A DNA stretch of 64,000 bases from Olsenella profusa DSM 13989 (lineage in GTDB: Bacteria; Actinomycetota; Coriobacteriia; Coriobacteriales; Atopobiaceae). The translations under genes were made by a program, and so were the position numbers. Of the stretch, positions 17,319 through 26,176 are shown piece by piece; the first letter of the stretch is position 1; each line of letters starts with the position of its first letter. The DNA is taken from the NCBI RefSeq assembly GCF_030811115.1, contig NZ_JAUSQK010000001.1, forward strand, positions 496,001-560,000, in the 5' to 3' direction. Under the pieces are notes generated by a model that ran no database searches, was not told the DNA's origin, and saw nothing but the letters and a program-made list of their open reading frames with translations.

Positions 17319-17697
17319 GACCGCCCCTCCTTTGCCTCGACGTGTCCGGCGTGGGGGCCTTGCCTGGCCTCCTGACGGGAGCCGTGATGTCCACGCCGAT
17401 GGACCTCATCATGGCCCTCACGTTTGCCTTGGCACGCTCCACCACCAGATACAGCATGAGTCCCGTGAGCACCGAGACCACCATGACGATGATGCCCACC
17501 ACGAGCGACCAGGAGGGTCCGCCCTGGTAGGTGTTCCAGTAGGCCAACAGGGCCCCCACCGCTATGAGGGAGTAGGCGATGCGCTTCCACACCTCCATGC
17601 GCATGATGGCGCGCGTCTGCAGGTCCGCCTCGGCGATGAGCTCGCTGCGCTTCGCGGACGTGACCTCCCTGTCCGTCGTGTCCGTCTTGTCTGTCAT
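17302..17697 (-). CDS. Small two-helix membrane protein of unknown function
   Basis: A protein of 131 residues with a charged N-terminus (about 35 residues), two membrane helices (about 39-54 and 64-85), and a basic C-terminal tail ending in Arg, Gly and His-rich sequence. I do not recognise the family. GAGGAACGC precedes ATG 17697. It lies between the PTS IID gene and the HAD gene, and is separated from the PTS by a strong hairpin. Confidence 0.6.
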   Translation of the reverse strand: MTDKTDTTDREVTSAKRSELIAEADLQTRAIMRMEVWKRIAYSLIAVGALLAYWNTYQGGPSWSLVVGIIVMVVSVLTGLMLYLVVERAKANVRAMMRSIGVDITAPVRRPGKAPTPDTSRQRRGGHGHDA

Positions 17698-17722
17698 GCG
17701 TTCCTCACCCGTCTCGAACGGA

Positions 17723-17753
17723 GGGGCGGGACCGGATGGTCCGGCCCCGCCCC
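17723..17753. terminator. Strong GC-rich hairpin after the PTS operon
   Basis: A 14-bp stem (GGGGCGGG, A mismatch, CCGGA) around a TGG loop lies between the IID stop and the next gene. No T-tract follows on either strand, so it may act as a Rho-assisted terminator or as an mRNA 3' stabiliser. Confidence 0.5.
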
Positions 17754-17797
17754 AACGGTACCACGCGTCCCTCCCAACCTTGCGAGAGGAACCGCGG

Positions 17798-18697
17798 CTA
17801 GTACTGCAGGCCAGGATTGAAGAAGCCGATCAGCACGCCCACGAAGGCGATGACCACCAGGATGAGCATCACGGGGATGACGCCGATCTTCTTCTTGGTC
17901 ATAAGCCACCAGCAGAGGTACACGAACAGGAAGTTGAGCAGCTTGGGGTAGATGCCCGAGCCGAACACGTTGAGCGAGACGCCCGCCTCGCCCGCGGCAT
18001 CGAGCGCCGACTGGGTGACGGTGTTGGAGCTGCTCCACAGCACGCTGTCGAGCGAGCCGAGACCAGGGAGCTGCAGGGCCGTGCTGATGGAGATCCAGGT
18101 GGCGGCCACGGCACCGATGACCATGGTGCCCACCTCGACGATGGCGCTACGCAGCGCCTGCGACTCGGGACCGACGAGCGCCTGCACGGCGTTGCCGCCC
18201 ATCTCGTAGCCGCGGTTGTAGGCGAACTTCATGCCAAAGTACATGAGCAGGTTCCAGGCCACGATATAGAACAGCGGGCCAAGGACCGAGCCGCCCTGGG
18301 CGAGGCCGAGGGCGATGCCCAGCAGGATGGGGATGAAGGTGCCCACGACGATGGAGTCGCCCAGACCGGCGAGCGGGCCCATCAGGCCGGCACGGATGCC
18401 GTTGATGGTCTCGTCGTCCAGGGGCTCGCCATTGGCGCGCGCCTCCTCCAGGCCGGCGGTGAGGCCCACGACGATGGTGCCGATCTGCGGCTCGGTGTTG
18501 AAGAACGTGGTGTAGGTCTCGAGGGCCGTGACCTTGTCCTCCTCCTTCTCGTAGAGGTCGTCCACGATGGGCAGCATGGCGGCAAGATAGCCGAACGTCT
18601 GCATGTGGGCCTCGGAGAAGCAGGTGAGGTTGCCATACGACCAGTTGCGGAACGACTTGTTGCGCGCCTGGGCGGAAAGTTTCTTAGGCTCAGCCAT
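17798..18697 (-). CDS. manZ: PTS mannose/fructose/sorbose family IID component
   Basis: A protein of 299 residues with the IID pattern: SFRNWSYGNL and EAHMQTFGYLAAMLPI at the N-terminus, GPLAGLGDSIVVGTF near residue 130, and C-terminal membrane helices. With IIC it forms the sugar channel of a mannose-class phosphotransferase system. The stop and start of IIC and IID are adjacent. Within this family the sugar (mannose, fructose, sorbose, GalNAc, glucosaminate) cannot be told from sequence. Confidence 0.92.
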   Translation of the reverse strand: MAEPKKLSAQARNKSFRNWSYGNLTCFSEAHMQTFGYLAAMLPIVDDLYEKEEDKVTALETYTTFFNTEPQIGTIVVGLTAGLEEARANGEPLDDETINGIRAGLMGPLAGLGDSIVVGTFIPILLGIALGLAQGGSVLGPLFYIVAWNLLMYFGMKFAYNRGYEMGGNAVQALVGPESQALRSAIVEVGTMVIGAVAATWISISTALQLPGLGSLDSVLWSSSNTVTQSALDAAGEAGVSLNVFGSGIYPKLLNFLFVYLCWWLMTKKKIGVIPVMLILVVIAFVGVLIGFFNPGLQY

Positions 18698-18699
18698 GA

Positions 18700-19560
18700 T
18701 TAGATGTCCTCCTCTTCCTCGTCGTCACCGGCACTTGCCCCAGCGATGGCGGGACGGGCCGCCTTGGCCTCCTCGATCTGGTACTTGATGAGGGCGAAGA
18801 ACGCCGCGATGATGGCGCAGGCGATCAGGTTGAGGTGCAGGCACGCCGCGAGCGTGAAGCCAAAGGCAAAGGTCAGCCAATCGATGGGCTTGGTGATGAC
18901 CTGCTTGCACAGGATGGCGACACCGACGGCGGGCAGCAGCGAGCCCACGGTGAAGAGCGTCTTCATGGCGATGCCGTCCATGGGCATGTAGTCCTTCATG
19001 AGGCTCACCATGCCCTCACCTGCCAGGCAGATGGCGACGGTGGGAACGAAGGAGAACAGGATGTGGGAGATCCAGGGGAGCACGAAGTCGACGAGCGGAA
19101 TGGTACGCCTGATCCTGTGCCAGTCGCGCGTCTCCATGGCGCTCCAGCCGACGGACTGCCACACGAGGTTGAGCGTGGCGGTGCCGTAGAAGAGCACGGT
19201 GCCGAGGGTGCCCACGGCCGCACCGAGGGCGGCGGCGAGCGACGAGGCCTCGGCCGATGCCGGGTCAAGGTTTTGACCGTGGATGGCCAGGATGGAGAGC
19301 GGGATGCCGATGTAGGTGACGGCACGTACGTCAGCCGAGACGGTCCCGCCCGGGGTCACGAGGGCGATGTAGACCACCTGGATGGCCGCGCCGACGACGA
19401 TGCCCGTTTGGACGTCGCCCATGATGAGGCCGACGACCAGGCCACCGACGAGCGGACGACCGAGCGTGTAGTTACCAATGGTCGTGCCGCCCATGCCCGG
19501 AAGCGATGCCAGGCAGGCGAACAGGCCGAGCAGCACAGCTTGGAAGATACTGATGCCCAT
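18700..19560 (-). CDS. manY: PTS mannose/fructose/sorbose family IIC component
   Basis: A protein of 286 residues with many membrane helices, beginning with a typical IIC stretch and the GGTTIGNYTLGRPLVGG loop near residue 24, then DVQTGIVVGA. It forms the membrane channel together with IID. The C-terminus ends in an acidic run (DDEEEEDI). It lies between IIB and IID in the operon. Confidence 0.92.
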   Translation of the reverse strand: MGISIFQAVLLGLFACLASLPGMGGTTIGNYTLGRPLVGGLVVGLIMGDVQTGIVVGAAIQVVYIALVTPGGTVSADVRAVTYIGIPLSILAIHGQNLDPASAEASSLAAALGAAVGTLGTVLFYGTATLNLVWQSVGWSAMETRDWHRIRRTIPLVDFVLPWISHILFSFVPTVAICLAGEGMVSLMKDYMPMDGIAMKTLFTVGSLLPAVGVAILCKQVITKPIDWLTFAFGFTLAACLHLNLIACAIIAAFFALIKYQIEEAKAARPAIAGASAGDDEEEEDI

Positions 19561-19619
19561 ACCTACGAACCACCTTTCTCATTGTCACTCCCACACGGGA
19601 CGTGCGGGAACACGCCTGC

Positions 19620-20117
19620 TTAGCGAAGGTCGAAGCGATCGCGGAACTTGGGCCACTCGCCGATGGAGTTGTCGGTGAGCAGGGAGAAGTCCACCGTGTA
19701 GCCCGCCTTGGAGATGTCCTCGAGCGCCTGGGCCTCCTCGGGGGTTATGGACTGGTTGTTACCCAGCTTGACGGCGCCGGGACGGTCGTTGCACGGCCCG
19801 ATGACGACACGTTTGACGTCGGAGGGCACGAAGCCGAAATCGATGAGGATCTTCCTCATATCAAGCGGGTTCTTGGTGATCAGGAAGTAGCGGGTCTTGC
19901 TGGAGAGGACCTTCTCCATGCTCTCCTTGAAGTGCGCGAGCGTCCAGATGAAGGTCTTCTTGTCGGGAGCCGCACCCTTGTAGGCCGCCTTGAGCACCGG
20001 GTTGGTCGCCGCAGCGTCATTGACGGCGATGATGCCGTCGCAGGGGTACTCGAGAGCCCAGCGCGTCACCGTCTGGCCGTGGATCATGCGATCGTCCACG
20101 CGTACGAAAGAGATCAT
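19620..20117 (-). CDS. manX: PTS mannose/fructose/sorbose family IIB component
   Basis: A protein of 165 residues, soluble, with RVDDRMIHGQTVTRW at the N-terminus, where the histidine accepts phosphate from IIA and passes it to the sugar. IAVNDAAATNPVLK and IGPCNDRPGAVKLG are further family signatures. IIA is encoded separately upstream, unlike the fused IIAB of E. coli ManX. Confidence 0.92.
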   Translation of the reverse strand: MISFVRVDDRMIHGQTVTRWALEYPCDGIIAVNDAAATNPVLKAAYKGAAPDKKTFIWTLAHFKESMEKVLSSKTRYFLITKNPLDMRKILIDFGFVPSDVKRVVIGPCNDRPGAVKLGNNQSITPEEAQALEDISKAGYTVDFSLLTDNSIGEWPKFRDRFDLR

Positions 20118-20190
20118 GTCATTCCTTTCTCCTGTTGCCTATGATGTGCCTGATACGGTGAATGCACCAGACAGCCGTGCCAAGGTGCGC

Positions 20191-20613
20191 CTAGAGGTCG
20201 TCCTCGTCATCATCGAGGTCGAGCACGAACTCGCGGATGGCAGTCCGCCCCTCGTTGATGATGCTCTCCTTGAGGGTGGCGTCGTCCTCGTCCGACTCGA
20301 GGGCCGCCGTGATGAGCATGGGTACGTTGGCCCCGCCAAACACCGTGGTGTTGGCGATATGGCCCGTCTCGGTGAGGACGTTCATCGCATTGGTAAGCGG
20401 CGAGCCGCCAATGAGGTCGCCAAACAGGAAGATGGTGTCATCCGTATCGATCCTGGAGATGGTCTCCTTGAGCTTTGCCGTATAGGCATCCGCGCCCATC
20501 CCATCCTCCATGCCGCAGCCGAGGACGTCATCCCGACTGCCTACCAGCATGCTCACCACGCTCTGAAGGCCTGAGGCAAACGTACCATGACTCACGATCA
20601 GAAGATACCGCAT
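20191..20613 (-). CDS. PTS mannose family IIA component
   Basis: A protein of 140 residues with LIVSHGTFASG at the N-terminus, where the histidine is phosphorylated by HPr, and LFGDLIGGSPLTNA and FGGANVPMLI, typical of the EIIA-Man fold. The C-terminus is strongly acidic (DLDDDEDDL). The frame is open further upstream, but ATG 20613 has GGGAGG at the right distance and starts the conserved fold. It is the first gene of the operon IIA, IIB, IIC, IID. Confidence 0.92.
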   Translation of the reverse strand: MRYLLIVSHGTFASGLQSVVSMLVGSRDDVLGCGMEDGMGADAYTAKLKETISRIDTDDTIFLFGDLIGGSPLTNAMNVLTETGHIANTTVFGGANVPMLITAALESDEDDATLKESIINEGRTAIREFVLDLDDDEDDL

Positions 20614-20947
20614 GCAAAACCTCCCAAGACGATGTCTGCGGCGATACCGCACGCGCACACCTGCACCATGGGGCAAGCCGATGCTGCGACACGCCAACGC
20701 TCGCACAATATGGCTAAATTATGGACGATTTGCTAAGGTTGTGTGTGCACGCCGCTGAGTGAGCCGTGAACGGTCATCACTCGCACCTCAAGGGAACCCT
20801 CGGACAGAGACATGAGACGTATGATACCATTGCTTTTTCCACACATCGCTACACCTCTGTCACGGCTCGCACGATCCGTCCGCAGGCACGCCCTGCCACC
20901 ATACTAGAATCATAGGCAGCGAGCGGATTCGACAGCGGAGGACGAGC
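20614..20947. promoter_or_regulatory. Divergent intergenic region between the PTS operon and the DUF711 gene
   Basis: This 334-bp gap has no gene. On the minus strand an AT-rich stretch near 20705-20735 (with CATAATTTAG and CATATTGT) is the likely PTS promoter. On the plus strand ATACTAGAATCAT near 20902-20914 is a possible -10 region, and GCGGAGGACGAGC near 20935 is the ribosome site of the DUF711 gene. No CcpA-like cre site was recognised. Confidence 0.4.
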
Positions 20948-22312
20948 ATGGCCATCACCCCCGAAGAGATAGCCGAGACCCACTCGATGGTCTCCCAGCG
21001 CAACCTTGACCTGCGCACCATCACCATGGGTATCTCACTGTGTGGCTGTGCGGACGAGGATATGGGCCGCATGTGCACGAAGGTGTACGACCGCATCACG
21101 CACACGGCGGAGCATCTGGTGGAGGTGGCGGGTACCCTCGAGCGCGAGTACGGCATCCCCATCGCCAACAGGCGCGTTTCCGTGACGCCCATCGCCCAAA
21201 TTGCAGCCACCTGTTCCGACGAAGACCTCACGCCACTTGCCCATGCCATGGACCGTGCGGCCGAGACCCTGGGCGTCGACTTCATGGGTGGCTTCTCGGC
21301 CCTCGTGCAGAAGGGCATGGGCAGTGCCGACCGCCGGCTCATCGACGCCATCCCCGAGGCCGTGGCCTCAACCGACCGCGTGTGCGCCAGCGTCAACGTA
21401 GCCAGTCTGCGCGCTGGCATCAACATGGATGCCGTGCTGCTCATGGCCCAGAGGATGATCGATGCCGCCAGGCTCACCACCGACGTCGACTGCTATGGAG
21501 CCGCCAAGCTCGTGGTGTTCGCCAACATGGTCGAGGATTCCCCCTTCATGGCGGGTGCCACCCACGGCTCCGGCGAGGCGGATGCCGTCATCAATGTGGG
21601 CGTCTCAGGTCCCGGTGTCATGGCCGCAGCGCTCGAGCAGCTGCCGCGGACGGCCAGCCTCATGGAGGTCGCCGAGAGGATCAAGGAGACCGCCTTCAAG
21701 ATCACCCGCGCGGGCGAGCTCATGAGCCGCGAGGCGGCCCGCCGCCTGGGCGTGGAGAAGGGCATCGTGGACCTCTCGCTGGCACCCACCCCCGCTGCTG
21801 GTGACTCCGTGGCCAGGATCCTGGAGATCATCGGCGTGGGCGAGTGCGGCGGTCCCGGCACCACCTGCGCCCTCGCCCTGCTCAACGACTGCGTCAAGAA
21901 GGGCGGTGTCATGGCCAGCTCCAGCGTGGGAGGCCTCTCGGGCGCGTTCATCCCCGTCTCGGAGGATGCGGGCATGATCCACGCGGCCGAGGACGGTGCG
22001 CTCTCCCTGGAGAAGCTCGAGGCCATGACCTGCGTGTGCTCCGTGGGCCTGGACATGATCGCCGTCCCCGGCGACACCCCCGTAGAGGCCATCGCCGGCA
22101 TCATCGCCGACGAGATGGCCATCGGCGTCATCAACGCCAAGACCACGGCCGTGCGCCTCATTCCCGCCATCGGCAAGCAGGAGGGCGAAACCCTGGAGTT
22201 TGGTGGCCTCTTCGGCTCCGCCCCCGTGATGCCCGTCAACCGATTTGCCGGCAGCGTGCTCGCCCACCGCGGCGGGCACTTCCCCGCTCCGCTCAACTCG
22301 CTCAAAAACTAG
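20948..22312 (+). CDS. UPF0210 / DUF711 (PFL-like) family protein
   Basis: A protein of 454 residues matching the conserved DUF711 family: [12 protein letters not shown] near residue 27, [14 protein letters not shown] near 110, [10 protein letters not shown] near 215, [14 protein letters not shown] near 300, and [17 protein letters not shown] near 320. The family resembles pyruvate formate-lyase in fold, but its reaction is unknown. It is often preceded by an ACT-domain (UPF0237) gene; that partner is not here. Confidence 0.85.
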   Translation: MAITPEEIAETHSMVSQRNLDLRTITMGISLCGCADEDMGRMCTKVYDRITHTAEHLVEVAGTLEREYGIPIANRRVSVTPIAQIAATCSDEDLTPLAHAMDRAAETLGVDFMGGFSALVQKGMGSADRRLIDAIPEAVASTDRVCASVNVASLRAGINMDAVLLMAQRMIDAARLTTDVDCYGAAKLVVFANMVEDSPFMAGATHGSGEADAVINVGVSGPGVMAAALEQLPRTASLMEVAERIKETAFKITRAGELMSREAARRLGVEKGIVDLSLAPTPAAGDSVARILEIIGVGECGGPGTTCALALLNDCVKKGGVMASSSVGGLSGAFIPVSEDAGMIHAAEDGALSLEKLEAMTCVCSVGLDMIAVPGDTPVEAIAGIIADEMAIGVINAKTTAVRLIPAIGKQEGETLEFGGLFGSAPVMPVNRFAGSVLAHRGGHFPAPLNSLKN

Positions 22313-22577
22313 CGGACAGCTCTTGGGGAGGGCACCGTCACAGCAGCATCACGGGAACCGTCGCTCGGGGCGGAGGTTGGCCCAGAACGCGCAGCTGCGC
22401 CAGCGCGAGCGGCGTCGTCCCCCAGGGTGGCAACGCCCCCGCGGAAGCGCCTCTCGCGCACCGCGCCCGAACCGGCACCCCACGCGCCCGCAGCACGCTG
22501 GCCACACCCCGCGACAACGCGGCCGCGCCCCTCTGCCCCGGACCCTACGGTATGGCCAGCGCGTCCTGCGCCATGGC

Positions 22578-23567
22578 ATGCGCATGCCATGGCCGGAAAG
22601 GGCCCTGGTCTTCCTGGTTACCCTCGTCCTGGCGCTCGGCGTGGGCGCCGGCGTCAGGCGCTGCTTGGCACAACCTACGGACTATGGTCCGGATGTCATA
22701 ACTCCCACGGACAGCGTGACAGATGGCACGGCCCCAGACGATCAGGGCGCTGCGACCGATGCGGCATCAAACGCCCCCACCTCCCTCACCGCCGAGGCGG
22801 ATGGCGGCGCCCTCGTGCTCTCTGGGGATGTCGGCAGCCGCACGGTCGACGACCTCTCTGCCGTCGTGCAGGAACTGGACGCCCTGCAGGATGGGGGCAT
22901 CCAGGCAGGCGTGGCGGTGACGTCACTCGACGGCAGCATCACCCTCACCTACCAACAGGATCAGAGCTTCTATGCGGCCAGCACCATCAAGGCGCCCTAT
23001 GTCTGTGCCGTGCTCGAGGAGGACCTTCCCGCCGGAACGACAAGCATGGCATCGCTGCGCGATGCCATGAGCTCCATGCTCCTCTACTCGGACAACGACT
23101 CCTATAGGCAGCTGCGTGACAGCTATGGCGATGACGTGTTCCTCACCTGGCTGCAACGGCACGACGTCACAGCGGGAACCTATGGCTCGCTGTCGGACTA
23201 CGCCCGCGACCACTACCCCTTCAGCACGCCCGAACAGCTCACGCAGATGTGGCAGGCCGTCTGGGCCTTCGTGTCAGGCGACGCACAGGGCGCCTCGTAC
23301 CTGAAGGACCTCCTCGCACGCAGGGAGGAGAGTCCCATCGCCAACGCATTGGGACCCCAGACCGAGACCTACTCCAAGGCGGGCTGGTATCCCGAGACCG
23401 ACGGCAGCGACGCCGCCCCCGCCTCAAACGACGCGGGCGTCGTGATCCATGGCAGTGCCTCGACGTCCTACGTCATCTCCGTCATGTCCACCGCACCCTC
23501 CGAGCTCGATAGGCTCGAAGGGCTCATCTCGGCAATCGATCACCTCATGGACGCAGATGGCGCCTAG
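22578..23567 (+). CDS. Serine hydrolase of the class A beta-lactamase/PBP fold, first tandem copy
   Basis: A protein of 329 residues: an N-terminal membrane anchor (about 8-24), a Thr/Ala/Asp-rich linker to about residue 75, then a penicillin-recognising fold. The active motifs are ASTIKAP (SxxK), YSDNDSY (SDN-type) and SKAGWYP (KTG-like, here KAG). This suggests a surface D,D-peptidase-like or serine hydrolase activity, not proven. The start is uncertain: no clear ribosome site is seen for ATG 22578, and the 22313-22577 stretch is GC-rich without other evidence. The next gene is a paralogue. Confidence 0.75.
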   Translation: MRMPWPERALVFLVTLVLALGVGAGVRRCLAQPTDYGPDVITPTDSVTDGTAPDDQGAATDAASNAPTSLTAEADGGALVLSGDVGSRTVDDLSAVVQELDALQDGGIQAGVAVTSLDGSITLTYQQDQSFYAASTIKAPYVCAVLEEDLPAGTTSMASLRDAMSSMLLYSDNDSYRQLRDSYGDDVFLTWLQRHDVTAGTYGSLSDYARDHYPFSTPEQLTQMWQAVWAFVSGDAQGASYLKDLLARREESPIANALGPQTETYSKAGWYPETDGSDAAPASNDAGVVIHGSASTSYVISVMSTAPSELDRLEGLISAIDHLMDADGA

Positions 23568-23593
23568 ACACCGCCATCATCATCGAAGGGGGC

Positions 23594-24655
23594 ATGGGCA
23601 TGACGGATCAGGCTGACCGCGCGCACTACAAGGGCGGCAGGCGCACCGCTCCTGGACAGACCGGCCACGGGTGTCCCCGTGCCATCGCAGTGGCCCTGAT
23701 GGCGACCCTCGTCATTGCCTCCACCTGGTGGGGCGTCTCGCACATACCGAGCCAAGGGGGACCAGCCCAGCCTGCCGCACAGGAGACGCAGGTGGATGCC
23801 GGCGCCCCGGCTGCCACCGAGGAGGCACCCGAGGGGGAGACGTCCTCCGTACCGGCCGTACCAGAGGAGCCACCCGTGGAGGCCCGAGGCCTGAGGGACG
23901 CCATCCAGATGGAGGGAACACCCGACTCGCTGCCCTCGTCCCAGGGGTACGCCAAGCTCACACGGGCCATTGGCGCCCTGGAGGACCAGGGCCACGGCGT
24001 GGGCGTCTACCTCTGCGACCTCTCGAGTGGGGCCACCGTCACCTACCGCAAGGACGTGCGTTTCTATCCCGCGAGCTCCTTCAAGGGTCCCTTTGCCGTC
24101 GCCCTCTACGAGATGCTCGTGGACACGGGCCAGGTGAGCTCGGGCGACATCGACGACCTCGTAAGCTCCATGATCGTCAACTCCGACAACAACGCCTACA
24201 CGACCCTGCGCAAGCGTTACGGCATGCAGATGTTTGGCTCGTGGCTCAAGAGCTTTGGCTTTGACCCCTCAGACTACGGCGGGCAGCACACCTACCGCGT
24301 CTACAACTACCCCTACACCACGCCGGACGAGTTCGCACGCATGTGGGCGCACATGTATGCCTACCTCTCCTCGGAAAGCCCCTCGGCCAGCTACCTCTCA
24401 TCCCTCTTCGAGCAGCGCAGCGTCTCGGCCATTTCCAACGCCGTGGGCGACAACTACAGAAGCTGGGGCAAGGCCGGCTGGTATCCGCATGCCGAGAGGG
24501 ATGGGGCGACGGCCGCAACCGTCGATGCCGGCATCGTCTTCTCCGATACGGGTACCTACCTGGTGGTTGCCATGTGCGACGCCCCTGAGGACTTCGACGC
24601 CCTCACGCAGGTGTGCTCGGCGCTTGACGCAACGCACGACGCCATGGTGGCATAG
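23594..24655 (+). CDS. Serine hydrolase of the class A beta-lactamase/PBP fold, second tandem copy
   Basis: A protein of 353 residues with the same plan as its upstream neighbour: membrane anchor (about 31-52), Pro/Glu-rich linker, and hydrolase domain with ASSFKGP (SxxK), NSDNNAY (SDN) and GKAGWYP (KTG-like). The tandem arrangement and diverged linkers show an old duplication. A GAAGGGGG site precedes ATG 23594 and ATG 23600. It is likely extracytoplasmic and acts on cell wall or beta-lactam-like substrates; the target is unknown. Confidence 0.8.
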   Translation: MGMTDQADRAHYKGGRRTAPGQTGHGCPRAIAVALMATLVIASTWWGVSHIPSQGGPAQPAAQETQVDAGAPAATEEAPEGETSSVPAVPEEPPVEARGLRDAIQMEGTPDSLPSSQGYAKLTRAIGALEDQGHGVGVYLCDLSSGATVTYRKDVRFYPASSFKGPFAVALYEMLVDTGQVSSGDIDDLVSSMIVNSDNNAYTTLRKRYGMQMFGSWLKSFGFDPSDYGGQHTYRVYNYPYTTPDEFARMWAHMYAYLSSESPSASYLSSLFEQRSVSAISNAVGDNYRSWGKAGWYPHAERDGATAATVDAGIVFSDTGTYLVVAMCDAPEDFDALTQVCSALDATHDAMVA

Positions 24656-24747
24656 CGAGGCGCCCACCCAGGGGGGTCCCAGCACACGGATCCAGGACGC
24701 CTGCGGGGACTCGTGCCGAACCCGTTTTTGCCCAAGCGGTGGGCGCT

Positions 24748-24915
24748 GATGCGCGTTTGGGCCCCAAGTGCGCGATGGCATACGCCAAAGTCGGTCCTCT
24801 GAGAGGCCATATCCCAGGACAAATGACACATTGCAAGGATAAGGGGTGCCATATGGGGGCACGACGAGCCCAAACGGGCGTATGCCATCGCGCACTTGGG
24901 GCCCAAACGCGCATC
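24748..24915. repeat. 39-bp perfect inverted repeat with a 90-bp structured centre
   Basis: The arms 24748-24786 and 24877-24915 are exact reverse complements over 39 bp. The centre holds smaller hairpins (CCTCTGAGAGG and GTGCCATATGGGGGCAC). It lies between the convergent serine hydrolase and murB genes. It could be a bidirectional terminator, a MITE- or REP-like element, or a structured RNA. No T-tract follows the arms. Confidence 0.8.
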
Positions 24916-24949
24916 GGGCGCACGAAGTCAGCCTCGCCCACGCCGGGTG

Positions 24950-25882
24950 TCAGCCCAAAAAGCGCACCTCGGGCTCCAGACGCACGCCAAACTGGCGCTC
25001 GACCTCGTCCTGCACGTGCTCGATGACCGCATGGACATCGGCCGCCGTGGCGCCACCATTGTTGACCACGAAGCCCGCATGCTTGGTGGACACGCCCGCG
25101 CCGCCCACGGTGTAGCCCCTGAGCCCCGCATCGGTGACGAGCTTGCCGACAAAGTGCCCCTTGGGCCGCTTGAAGGTGGAGCCGGCACTGGGGAGCTCGA
25201 GCGGTTGCCTCTCCTCGCGACGCTGTGTGAGCTCATCCATCCGCGCACGAATCGCCCCACGCTCCCCCTCACGCAGCTTGAAGGTGGCCGAGAGCGTCAC
25301 CAGTCCATCCGTGCGGACGCGGCTCGTGCGGTAGCCCAGGGCAAGCTCGTCGGCCACAAGGGTCTGCTGGGTGCCGTCCGACATGAGGCAGCGCACCGAC
25401 TCCAGCACGTCGGCTATGCAGCCATCGTAGGCCCCCGCGTTCATGAAGCAGGCACCACCCACCGAGCCAGGAATACCGCAGGCAAACTCCAGTCCCGTGA
25501 GACCCAGCTCGCAGGCCATCTCGGAGGCCTCGCACAGCTGCACACCCGCCTGACAGGTAAGGCGATCACCGTCGGAGGTGACATTTACCAGCCCCTCCAC
25601 ACACGACACGATCACGCCATGGTACCCCTCATCCGCCACGAGCAGGTCGCTGCCACAGCCCAGCACGAAGTGGGGAACGTCCGCAGCGACGCAGGCAGCG
25701 ATGACATCCCTGACCTCGTCCGCGTCATCCGGCATCACGAAGAGGTCCGCGGGGCCACCGATCCTGAACGTGGTGTGCTCGCTCATGGGCTCCCGCTCGC
25801 GAACGTTCTCCTCGCCCACGATGCTCCGTAGCCTCCAGGTGAGATCCTGCATGACGCTTGACGCAAGCGTGCTCTCGAGCAT
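24950..25882 (-). CDS. murB: UDP-N-acetylenolpyruvoylglucosamine reductase
   Basis: A protein of 310 residues with the MurB FAD-binding pattern (TTFRIGGPADLF near residue 37, LGCGSDLLVAD near 77), GIPGSVGGACFMNAGAYDG near 131, YRTSR near 180, SAGSTFKRP with the catalytic serine near 225, and a C-terminal LEPEVRFLG. It makes UDP-MurNAc for peptidoglycan. The open frame reaches 25930, but ATG 25882 has GGGAG upstream. Confidence 0.95.
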   Translation of the reverse strand: MLESTLASSVMQDLTWRLRSIVGEENVREREPMSEHTTFRIGGPADLFVMPDDADEVRDVIAACVAADVPHFVLGCGSDLLVADEGYHGVIVSCVEGLVNVTSDGDRLTCQAGVQLCEASEMACELGLTGLEFACGIPGSVGGACFMNAGAYDGCIADVLESVRCLMSDGTQQTLVADELALGYRTSRVRTDGLVTLSATFKLREGERGAIRARMDELTQRREERQPLELPSAGSTFKRPKGHFVGKLVTDAGLRGYTVGGAGVSTKHAGFVVNNGGATAADVHAVIEHVQDEVERQFGVRLEPEVRFLG

Positions 25883-26176
25883 GCCCTGGTCACTCTCCCT
25901 TGTCCGACATAGGCGCAGCCACAGTGACAAGTCGCTACACGGCTGCCAAGTATACCAGCTAGGGTGCTGGGATTCTCAGAGGGACGCACGAGGCGACCAA
26001 GACCCCGTTGCCTGTGGCCCATGCCTATGATGCGAGCTCATGCGCGGGTTATATCCAACGGTTATGGCCACATATAGCATTTGGGTAACGCCCCGCGAGG
26101 GGAAGCACCCCTATACTCTTCAATCAGCAGCTGTGACACACGCGACTATGGCAGGACGAAGAGCGGGAGGTTTGGC

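Noticed and set aside
24398-24941. Minus-strand frames around the 39-bp inverted repeat
   Set aside because: They are created by the repeat arms reading through both strands and have no start signal or family.
26000-26176. SAM or cobalamin riboswitch before the MetE-like gene
   Set aside because: None of the conserved S-box or cobalamin motifs is present.
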